Assembly (NCBI RefSeq): GCF_022581195.2
Contig: NC_061464.1
Location: 11,447,254 to 11,511,253, forward strand
Length of the DNA stretch: 64,000 nt
Origin: Helicoverpa zea
Lineage: Eukaryota; Arthropoda; Insecta; Lepidoptera; Noctuidae
Direction: 5' to 3'
The translations under genes were made by a program, and so were the position numbers. This document shows, piece after piece, positions 34,370-46,300 of the stretch; the stretch's first letter is position 1, and every line of letters begins with the position of its first letter. The notes beneath the pieces are model-generated. The model ran no database searches. It saw only the letters and a program-made list of their open reading frames with translations, and had not been told where the DNA came from.

Positions 34370-37300
34370 GTGTGTTTTATTTTTCTTGTAAGTCGCCGTC
34401 TTTCAGTTTCTGTCAGGAAATTATCGATTTTTCGTGACCCGTATTTTAGGTTATATTTCTATTGTATTACATTGTTGTGCGCAGTTGAAGCTAGTTCATT
34501 AACTAAATTAGATGTTAACGTGCAGTTTTGGGCATTTGTGTGTCAGCAATTGTGTTAAATATGTGATTGTATGTGCTGTTGTATCGCGATGTGTGTAGGT
34601 ATGTATTGTTGGGCATTTTCGATTGATTAGCTGTTCATTTCGTTGCGATCGGCCCTTGATTAGTATTCTCATGTAATTCGAAGTAGAATTTATGTGAACA
34701 GTGCCTGTAGGTGTTGTAATTTATGTTGGTAAGTTAGTGTGGGAGGAACAAGTCATTTTCAATTTTAATTTTTTAAAACGTCAATTTTTAGTGGTGAAAA
34801 ATGCCTATTTTAAACCATTGTTCCCCTATAAGAGTATACTTTACAGTATAATAAACAGGTAAGGCCCAAAAAGATAGATTTTGCATTGTTTTTGTGTCTT
34901 TTCTAGTCTCATACAAACCTTTTGTTTGGTAACTCTTCATTCAAAATCAATGTTATTTTTTTTCTATCACAATAATTCTAGGCTTTGTACATTGTGGTTC
35001 ACAAGCATACTAAACAATTAACATCAGTTTATTTCAAAAAAGGTCCTAATATGTAGGACATAATATCTGGTAAATTGTAATGAAGTACATTATGACATAA
35101 ATCTTAATGTTCTATTTAGTCATAGACAGTTTTGTTGAAATGATTTACTGATAATAGCTCTAAAAATGGTTTCTAAAAAAGCTCCATAAATGTTTTGGTG
35201 AAAGATTTTCACACAGTTGCGGCAATATTATTCTTCTAAATAATTTAAATATACTTATCCCCTGGACACCCACTCAGAAACATTTGACCTTATATAAATT
35301 CCATCGATATATGAACACGAAAATCATTAATCCCAACAGAATTCGTATTTATTTGATCTTGCCCGAGAGTGACATAAGATATATTTTATTTGTTTACGGG
35401 AAGAACTTTTCAAAGGACACGGTTAAACCGTGAGAAACTGCTTGCTATTATTAAATGTAATAATACCTATGAAATTTTAGTAGCAAAACATTAACATTGA
35501 ATTAATAAATGAAAGGAAATGGCTCATTATTTGATATGTGATATTATGTAGACTAATTTACTCAGTACTATTGTTCCTGAAAGGAAATTGTTATTGAAGT
35601 AATTATTCTATGTGCGTGTTTGTTGCTAGACTATTATTGTCATCATTGTCAGTATTTATACTGTCCTACTGCTAGGAACAAGCTTCTTCTCATACAGAGA
35701 AGGAAGGAAGGATGCTGTTATACTTCAAATAAAATTAAAGTTTGGCAACATTTTCAAACATTATTTTTGCGTTATCATTATCAAGCATTTTTAGAAAGGT
35801 GTTTGGTAGTATTTAGCCTTACTACACATGTTCTTCTGGTATTTATTTATCATCAATAACAAGTAATGTGTGAGTTACATCCCTTAAAATCAGTTATTCT
35901 AAACCAATTTACAAGTGAACCCATTCCCCAGATGCAAGCATAGTTTGTGGGGATAATGAGTTCATTTCATATAAGTACTGAATAGTTGCTACAGTCAAAT
36001 ACATATAAAATGAATATAGATTTCCTGTCTGAAGAATCTGACATAAGTATGTACGTATATGATGAATTATGCAGATTGCCATAAAATTGCGGCAACCGTA
36101 CCTGTATCACCCGCTGAAAACAACCAACCACATAGGAAACTTTCAAAAAGTTTATAGTTGCCTTTACTAAAGTAGCTTAGGGACACGTGTTAGTATCTAT
36201 GACAGAGTGCAAGGTAAGCAAAAACCTGTTAGACCGTGAGGCATGCAAGGCACGGACAGTTACTGCGCACTTGTCCTAGTGTACAAATGGCCTAAAGTGT
36301 TTTCTCGAATCTCTGACGGTTTTTTACGTGGAGTATCATAATAACTTTGTTCCAGCGGATGGTCGTGCGTGGGTTCGGCCCCGGAGGCGTCGCGCGCGTG
36401 GCGCTGCGCTTGCGGGCTGCGCAACGTGTCCGCGGCCTGGCGCTGCGCCGCCTGCGACGCGATCGCCCCACATGCGCCTGTCTACAGGTAACAATAGTCT
36501 TACCTCCCTTTACTGTGGCCCATACGGGGCTTGCAACTGTATTTCCTTTGGCCTGACGTGAGTTTCCGCAATATGATGATGTCCTCCTACCCGATTATCG
36601 GCTACGGCGCGGGGGCTGCGCTCATGTAAGGAGATTAGCCATCTGCGCAGGACATATTATAGTGCACAAGCATTTGCGCACTCAATGTTCCTTTACTGTC
36701 ACAGCATGATGGAACGGCGATTGGTGTGTAAAGGTCTCGATGATCAGCAATAATCTAACAAAACATACGGCGAATATTACGACAGTAACATGGTTTTGCA
36801 ATAGTAAGTGACTTGAGTGACTGATTGGTGTTATTGTTGTATTTCAGGCTGTCTGATGATGAGGATCAAGCTTCAGGGATGACGGACAAGGAAAAGTCTG
36901 CTAAAGGTATATTTTAGGAAAATATATATAAGAATCCAAAATTGAAAGTTCAGTAAAGTTAAATACGGTACTCCATCTTTTCAGACAACACTATGATAAG
37001 GTCCAACACCCTAGCAGTCCCATCATCTTATAAGCCCACAACAAGCTACTCAGATGGCAGACGACTGAACCTAGATTTGCAGTCTCTCCGACTATCCCCC
37101 ACGCAGTTGACGGACCAAGCGCATGGCGTGACTCGCTCCTTATCTCACGGCTCCGTCATCAATTCCCAGCAGAAGTGGTGGAAAGTCGACGAGAGTGGAC
37201 GAGGGACCATTAACAGACCCACGAGTTTAATGGTCTCCGAAAGATACGGCCAGTGCAATCCCCGAGAGTCGTTCCTCAGAAGCCTACATACGGTCACCAG

Positions 37301-40300
37301 AAGACCCAAAAAGTGTAACGAAAGCAAGTCCAATTGGGAGCTCAATTATGTCAAAGAGTACCAAAGGGAACAAAGTAGGGGTCTGCATTTGAAGAAGTGG
37401 TCATGTAGTAAGTGTACACTGGAGAATTCGGGGATCAGGACGCATTGTGAAGCGTGTCTGTCGCCTAGAGTGTCGCCTTTAGCGAGGATTCCTAACGCGA
37501 GAGGTCTTAGTGTGACCACTTTGGGCAGGCATGAGACTGCGGCGGGCAAAGATGGTGCTACGTCACTGCCTACGTCTGGAGGCGTCATGATCACCGTCCC
37601 AGACTGGCCAACAGGGAGTACAACGCTAGGAGCGTCATTCAGAAGGTCAATTAGCGCACAAAACTCGCCAGAAATCCGCCCTACGTACCGACGGTCTTTT
37701 TCAGAACAAACAAACGCGGAAAGACCAGTCGGAAAAGTTATTTCTAGCCGGAGAAGTCTGAACGACTATCAGAAGTCTTTAGCTAGTTACTGCGGCAGTC
37801 TACCGAAGACTGACGTACGGAAAGACCCGAAGATAGACGAGAACAGTGCCGAATTGATAGATAAAGAGTGCAGTTGGGATACGAACGCGGAAGGGGTGAT
37901 TTACGCTCTTCCGAACAAAGGGAAGTATAAGGACTTGAATCTTCAGCTGCAAGTGAACAATAACGGGACGAGGTACTCCTATGTGTCGGTTCAGGACACG
38001 AAGACGGTGATGAGTAACTCGCAGAACGAGGCTTTGTACCAAAACGACATAAGTGACGGTGACTATGCTCGCATAGACGAGTTGTTAGGTGCTGAGAACT
38101 GCATTTCGCCGGTGAATGAAGTGGCTTCCAATATAAGGACGTCGCATATAGGGCCGGCGAGGGATCCTAAGGTGTTTAACATGCTCCCTTCTGTGGGCAA
38201 AGTGTCCCATAACCCGAGGGAGCCGAACAAAGTGCCTTCAACACAGCAAGCCACGTGAGTACAAACTATTGCTTTCTTTGATTACCACATGTTATAAAAA
38301 GAGTTTTTGAAATAGGTCAGTATCATTTGGTTTTGAATAGAATTCTTCTTTTGTTCTGTTATGAATGTGAAATGTAATCCTTTGTATAGTAATAATCCTT
38401 GATTCAGTTTTGGAGTCAAGCGTGTCCTCATTAAATACTAAAGACCAGTATTTCGTATTTACATTTCCATTTGATACGAAAATAATTACATACTTTTTCA
38501 TTTGATGTTTCGTTATATAATATTTAAAGCTTCGATTACCTTATTTTCAAACTTCATAGATTTACATGTTTTAAGTTATTTCCTGCTCTTTTCTTGCGAA
38601 TATCGTTGGCTCCTCATACATGGTGGTCTTTTCACTCAAAGAATTTTCGCCTCTATTCAATAAAACTTAAGGGTCATATTTGCTCATCCATTCTTTATGA
38701 CATGATCCATTGCATGGTTTTCACAGTCGTGAAAGCCGCATGTGGCAATGCATACAAACGTGCTGGTCTGTCCACTCAAAGAATTCTCGACTTTATTTAA
38801 TCAGACTTAACCTCTTGTATGCCGGTGGCACCTAATGCCGCTAATTAAAGAACAATAAAAAATCAATTGTGTCTCGCGTGGATCCGCACACCGTCCGCAA
38901 GATACAAGAGGTTAAATGTACTAATGATCGACTTTTATAACTAACTCGTCATCCATTGCCTGTCCCCCACAGTCGTGAGAGCCGCATGTGGCAATGCAGC
39001 GAGTGCTGGTTCGCGTACAACGCGTGGTGGGCTCGGTGCTGCGATGTCTGCCGCAGTGGCCGTCCGCCTCACGCCGCCGTCACGCTAGCCACTAGAGATG
39101 TTGTTGATGCTCCACATAATAGGTAACTATATATTTTACCTTGAGTTCAATGGGTTAAAGAGATAAGCCTATTATTTAATAGATCGCCAATAGGTACCCG
39201 TGCTAGAAGAGATAAGTATTGGCCGTTCCAAATATTCTAACTATCTGTTGGTTTGCTTACTGGGGATGGGAATTTGACAGTACTTGAAGGCGGCTAATGT
39301 TAATGTTAAAATTATATTTCTAGTCAGCAAATGAAATGGTAAATAAAATATTGGGAACGATAGTTAGTGACAGGAAGCTTAAAATATCTGTCACAATGAA
39401 ATAAGTTGTCGGAGCACATTGTCCATCTTTGGTCGAGCTTATAAGCCTTTTCTTAGAGAGAAAGCGTTGCAAGAATACTGAAGCATTTTTGTGGAATAAT
39501 CCTACAACAAAAAATCCAATACTTACAGACTGAAGACCTTTAGCGAGGATACATTATATGATCGGATTTCCCTATGAAACTTACGATCAGTTTTTTTCCA
39601 AATTTCAGTGCGCGACCAACAAATACCACATCTGAAGCATGCAGCAGTAAGGTGGAGATAAACAGAGAGCCCAAGAAGCTGACCGTGCCGATCGCCTCGC
39701 TAGATCATGATCTGAACAGTGACGAGCTGCTGTTTGCTGTTGGTAAGTGTTACTGTACATGTTCAACAGTAGTGTTCAGCAGTAAGGTGGAGATAAACAG
39801 AGAGCTGACTCCAAGCTTTTTGTCCTCCCGGAACATTGCGCGAAACGATGCGCAGAATACATTCTGCGCATGGTTACAAGGTATTACAAGGTTACATCGG
39901 TATCAGGTACCGCTGTCGAGTTTTGCTAGTACTTAAGTGACGATAAAGCATCCAGCAGTAAAGAAATGAATAGAGAACCTGAGAGTGTTGTCACACCAGC
40001 GAATTTTCTGTTGATTACTCGGATCGCATTTGCGTTGTCACAAATAATTATTTCAAAGTACCTACCGATTTAAACAAGACACCTGAAATACATTTTTGGC
40101 GCGGGATATCCGGGGTCTGAGCGCAAGCAGTCGCAAAAAGTCTGAAACCTTTCTAAATATGCTTGTAATTTTTTTGACGTGACAACGTCTTATAAATCGA
40201 TGGAGCCGGCTGCACGCACGAAAAAACATGACTCATGCGGCGTTACCTCGCTCTGAGGCGTTACCTCGCTCTGAGGCGTTCGATCGCACAATCGGCCTAC

Positions 40301-43300
40301 GCGTTCGGCAGCGTTCGACATCTGTCTCTCTCCCACTTGAGTGAGCGATGCGTCCGCGTAAAGAGCTGCTATTCAATAATATATTTACATATTTTCGTCA
40401 AGTATGAAGTGCAGTGAAAAGTGAATGTGGTGTAAATTGTTTATAGCAACGATAATTGCGACGATAAAGGTAATGATTCTTTCGATATTAAATATATGTT
40501 CAGTGATATATTGTCGAATATTCGTGCTTTCATAATTAAAATAAATAGCATCAGTCCGCTAGTGCAGCGATTGTAGGTTATGCTATAACAAAACTATAAT
40601 AATAAGGTAATAGAACTATTTCACGATGAGTAAAAAATCAATTGCTTTACTATTCGATCGAAATAATTATGGAGCATAGCCAGTGTTGGGCAAAATGAAA
40701 TCTAACTACTGATTACTAACTACAACTACATATTGTAGTTAGTAATCAAATTACTTACCTGCAAATTACATTAAATAATCGTAAAAAGTAGTTAAAAAAT
40801 TTGATTACTAACTACAAATTGTAGTTGCAATCACGATTACGAGATTACTTTTTATAACTACCTACACATTTTAAATAATCAATCGCGCGTTCATGTACTG
40901 ACTTGTCGTTTGCTAGTTAAGTACAGTTACCGGCACGGAAGTCGAGCCCTGACTTTCACCTGCGCAGAAGTGATTTATTGGGTCCCTTTGGTGGTATGAA
41001 GGGAGCGCGGGGGCGGCGGTAAAGCGGTGATTGGCCCGCAGCGCATCGCGTCATAGCCGTCACTCGGGATTGGTTCTTAGCTGCGGTTGACGTACGTCAG
41101 GACGACGAAACACTTCGGGCCAATTTAATTGACACCAATTTTTATAAAATATATTTTTCTTTTTTATAAAAACGAGGTAAAAAATGTTAATAAGAAAAGT
41201 ACCAAGGTACGAAGTAGTTTTTTCTTGTCAAACCAGAAAATTTAACCTATATTTTAAATTAGAAACACTTTTGATTATCTAATTCCATCCCAATTTCCAT
41301 TTCTCAATTAAATCAATCAATATATTTTTTTTCTTTAAATCACTGAGCCAGTATGAAATTACTTAGGGAACTTAGGAAAAAATAAATAAATATATTTAAA
41401 AAAAAAATTGACATAATTGTATTTATGCGTACAAATAAATGTAACTTGATCAGTTCAATTATGATTTCCATTAACCTCCTTCTCTACATCCATACAAAAT
41501 ATCTATCAAACAAATAAAATGAAAATTTTCTTTTGAAAAATGCAACCATTCCATTAGTATTTTCTTATGACGTTGTCACGTTCAACTATCGTCAGTAAAC
41601 CGACTTTACAGACAACCAATTTTTTATATTCTATTTATTTTAAATATTTCTCCCTTCAGATACAACCCCGGCCCCCACTGTCCCAGTGGTGACGTGGTCG
41701 TGTTCGCGGTGTACGCTCGTCAATGAGTCCACCGCCGCGTCCTGCGCCGCTTGCGCAGGCTCCAGACCGCAGCCGCATAACTTCTGGTAATAATTTTACG
41801 CGATACATGTTTCACTATATAGAAAGTCCACCATTTTGTTACAAAAAATGTTTTGAAAAACACATAAACCATCTACTAAATAGTCCGAATAAAGCAACAA
41901 ATTGATCTTCAGAAGTATAATTGATATACGAAAGTAACATTAACCGTCAAAAGTAAAACTGACCTTCAAAAGTAAAATTGGCCTTCACAAGTAAAATTGA
42001 CCTCCAAGAAGTTTTCAACCTACTTGGAGAAAATGATTTCTTATCACTTTCTTTTATATTACATTTTCACTTTACATTCCAGGTCATGCAGTTCGTGTAC
42101 TCTACAAAACCCGTTATCCGCGAGTTTATGTCTGGCGTGCAAGACGCCGCCCGTACCCAAGCACGGTCTTACTGTACCCGTTACTGAAGCTAATCATGGC
42201 GCTGGTAAGTAAAATATGATGTCTTCCTAACCGATTATCGGCCACGGCGGCTGTTCTCATGTAAGGACATTAGCCAACTGCGCAGGTTATATTATAGTGC
42301 ACGAGCATTTGCGCAGATACGGGTGCACTCACTATTCCTTCACTTTCATAGCTCGTGGCTAGGTCAGTAAGATCATAAAGTTAACCAATGCTTGGGTCGG
42401 TCCGTGGATGGGTGACCATCATGTCAAGAAGAGTTTTTCTGAGTTTCGGAATTATCGGTACAGGTAGTCAGAAGCTATTTATTACTAAAGGGGTTACCCG
42501 GGTAACTGGGTTGAAGAGGTCAGATAGACAGATGCTCCGTGTAAAACACTGGTAATCACTTGCATCCAGTTTTCAATATGTAGTTGTGAAAAGGCTCATC
42601 ATCATTCTTATCGCCCTTATCCCAAATTCATTTGGGGTCGGCGCAGCATGTTTCCTCCAAGATGGGATTTTTATTCTCCGGATATAGTTATAAAAGGCTA
42701 GGCAGATGATGTAACATTGTATGTTTTGTTTAGCGGGTCGCAGTCCGTCCCCGCGCGGCGGCGGGCCCGGCGGCGGGCCGGGCGGCGGGCCGGGCGGCGG
42801 GCCGGGCGGCGGGCCGGGCGGCGGGCCGGGCGGCGGGTCGGGCGGCGGGCCGGGCGGCGGGCCGGGCGGCGGGTCGGGCGGCGGGCCGGGCGGGGCGGCG
42901 CGGCGCCGCGCGGAGCGGCGGCCCGACCCGCCCGAGCCCAAGTACGTCAACCTCAGGTAAATTGTGCTTATATTTACTTCTATTCATTATTATTACCATT
43001 ACTGTCATTCACTTGCCCCAGCCACACGTAAACTTTTTTATTTTGAAAAGAGTGTTTGAAGTGTCTTGTTGGTTCTTCTCCTTGGACCCAAAAACCACTC
43101 CTTGTGCATAATTTAAAAAAAAAAACTAAAAAACGCTTTTTATAGAAAACCGAACTAAAAAATAAAATAAATTTTAATGAATTTAAATTAAGAAAATAGT
43201 GTTAAACATTTCAATGAATATAAATTAATAATAGTGTGAATACAAAAAAAATATATTTAAAAAAAAAGCGTGGGGTGCATGGTGTCAATAGTTATAAATA

Positions 43301-46300
43301 TTTTATTGACAGATATGAGTAGAGTGATTTTCATTTCGATAATACCTTAAAAAGCACCCCACGCTTTTTTTAAATATTTTTTTTTATTCACACTTTTATT
43401 AATTTATATTAATTGAAAATTTTAACACTATTTTCTTAATTTAAATTCATTAAAATTTATTTTCTATTTTTTAGTTCGGTTTTCTATAAAAAGCGTGTTT
43501 TTTAGTTTTTTTAAACTATTATTTATTTTCTACTTTTTAGTTTGTTTTAAAACTATTATTTGTTTTGTAGAATTAAAATTCTCTTTAGTATAAAATTTGT
43601 CAATATTAGAGAAAACGGCTAAAGATAATTATTGGAAATAGAAATTAACATCGAGTCCTGCCTTATCGACTGTAGAGAAAAATTATAGAAAATTTTAATT
43701 AATTTTCTTACCATATCGACTATAGATAAAAATTATATAAATTAACAAAAATCATATTTTGCAAATTGAAAAGCCTAGAAGTCGGTGTCTAATGGATGTT
43801 ACTAAGTTAATTTTGCCACCGACTTCTAGGCCAATCCACCTAAAATTAGTATTTTTTTTCGGTCGGTTTTTTTGGTCGGTCGTTAAGTCGGTTTAATTTT
43901 TTTGTAAAAAAGTTTTTTATTTAAAGCTTTTCAGTGATACGAATAGTTGTCACTATCCATACAAGTGGGAAGTTCTCATCAATACAAAGAATATAAGTCC
44001 AAACGATGTATTTTACATATTCAGTTGTCGAGTTCCCTCGACTTTCTCTGGTCTCCATCATCAGGTCAGCTCCCAACCTTCACTGTTGCATAGGTCTTGT
44101 CAATACAAATAATTTAAGCCCAAACACGAGGTAGTTTCCATATTCAGTTGTCGAGTTCCCTCGACTTTCTCTGGTCTCCATCATCAGGTCAGCTCCAAAC
44201 CTTCACTGTTGCAAAGGTCTTGTCAATACAAATAATTTAAGCCCAAACACGAGGTATAGTATGGCCATAACCGCTGTGCACTCCCTGAGGTATGCAAGGC
44301 GAGGTGGGAGCCGAGGAAAAAAGAGCATAAGTTCACATGAGATCAATACACGTCAGACAAATCTGACGATATCAGTTTACATTTCTAAGGCAAGACTTTT
44401 GGCGGAGCGGTGGTCGGAATCTACATTATGCTCGATATTGTACTAAAATACCTAGGCAGTTGATGAATGAGAACTAAAGCTAAAATTCAAATCAGGATTT
44501 GTTTTCTCGAAAATTTACTATAATTACAAACAAATAGATATATGTAGAAAGTATAAAAAGTAAAGTTATTCCGACATAGATTCTGTTTCAACTTCATCTT
44601 CGATTTCGTCATCATCTTCATCGTCCGTATCGCCATTGGAACTTGAATCAGAATCTTGCAAATTTATTATGAATGAATCGATAATATTATCGAACCTAAA
44701 ATCACGATTCCAGTAATCATTTTAATTTTTCTGGACATGATCATCGCATTTCTGCCATTTTTCTGCCGTGAATTCCGAAAACAATTTATCCAATACAATC
44801 ATCTTTTCGTCTAGAGAAGAATTAATATAGTTTTGGGCTATGTTATTTTTGACATCAGCCCAGACCAACTCAATTGGATTTAAATCTGGATGGTATGGTG
44901 GTAAACGCAGAACAGTGTGTCCACGGGCTTTCAGGAGTTCGTCGATTCTATACACGGGTTCTTTTTGTGTACTTGTGATAAGAAGTAGCAGTTGAGCCTT
45001 TGTCATGGTTCCTGAAAATTCTACATTATGGCATAGCAACCAGTCTTGCATTTCTTTTTTGAGGCTTGATATAGTTGGCTTCTTCTCAACCTGAACGCTA
45101 TGGTAAGACGCGTTGTCCATTACAACAACAGAATTTGGCAGCAACTTATCTTTTAACTTTTCATCTACCCACTTATAAAAAGTAGGCCCGTTCATATCTC
45201 CATGATAGTCGCCAGTTTTAGCATCTGATTTGAATATAGTCAATGCATCATCCACCAAGCCATTTCGACTCCCAGCGTGGAGAATTACCAATCGCCGTCC
45301 TTTCCCAATATCAGCATGAATTCCGGATTCTGAAGATGATTGCCAACATTTACTGGCATGGTGACTGGCATTGATGTATGTTTCATCAAGAAAATATATG
45401 TTGCGGTTTTGCGTCCTGTAATTTCTGATTTGTGTAAGGTATTTTTTCCGCCACACTGTAATGTTAGGCTGCTCAATAAGGAGCAGTCTCTTTGATTTGC
45501 ATTTTTTGTAACGATAGCCCATTTTGTGTAAAAGCATTCTTAAATATTCTCGTCCACAATTCAAGATGCCATCCTGCCTCAAACTTGATAGCAACTTACG
45601 GACACTTGGTATTTTTTTTTCGACCTCGTAAAACTGATGAATTTTTCTTCTTATAACTCCAAGGTCAAAATCATCCACAACGTGTTTTTTCTTTATAATT
45701 TTTGGTTTTTTCGGCGATTGAAACTTTAAACGGCTTGAATTTTCTATAGATAAATGACCCGCAGAAATTACATTATGTACGGTTCTTTTAGAGTACCCCG
45801 TAGCCTCTGCAACAATGTTGGCAATATTTGCATTACTTTTGAATTCAAAGCTTTCTCTGTCTGCTTTTCTTTTCTTAAAATATTCAGCCACTTTAAAAAT
45901 TATGGTTTTTACATCACGAGATAACGCACGACCCATCTTTGAATTTTTAACTCATGTGCATCTGACATTGACGGTCCGATACCATTGACACTACCTGCCA
46001 CCACGATCGTTGACGGCGGGCTGACAGAGCTAGTGATGATGGGTAGCTATTCCAATAAATAGCCAAACAGCGGCTACTAAAAAAATAAGGGAAATTATAA
46101 GTCTAGCCACAAAAATTTTTATTGGACACATGACTAAACTTCTAATTTTATAACTAAGCAACGGGGAAATGGACATAGCCTCTAATAAACTAATTCGTCT
46201 TTTTTACAACGCCAACTAAATATTCTATAGAAAGCTTCAGGTAAGGGTCATCAACTATTGTGACTTGTCCATCTTATTTACACATTGTCATCTAATTTAC

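Noticed and set aside
42573..43031. Pro-rich and Arg/Gly-rich frames in other phases and on the minus strand
   Set aside because: Shadows of the 12-bp minisatellite in sol exon 9; only the Gly-Gly-Gly-Pro frame splices in phase.
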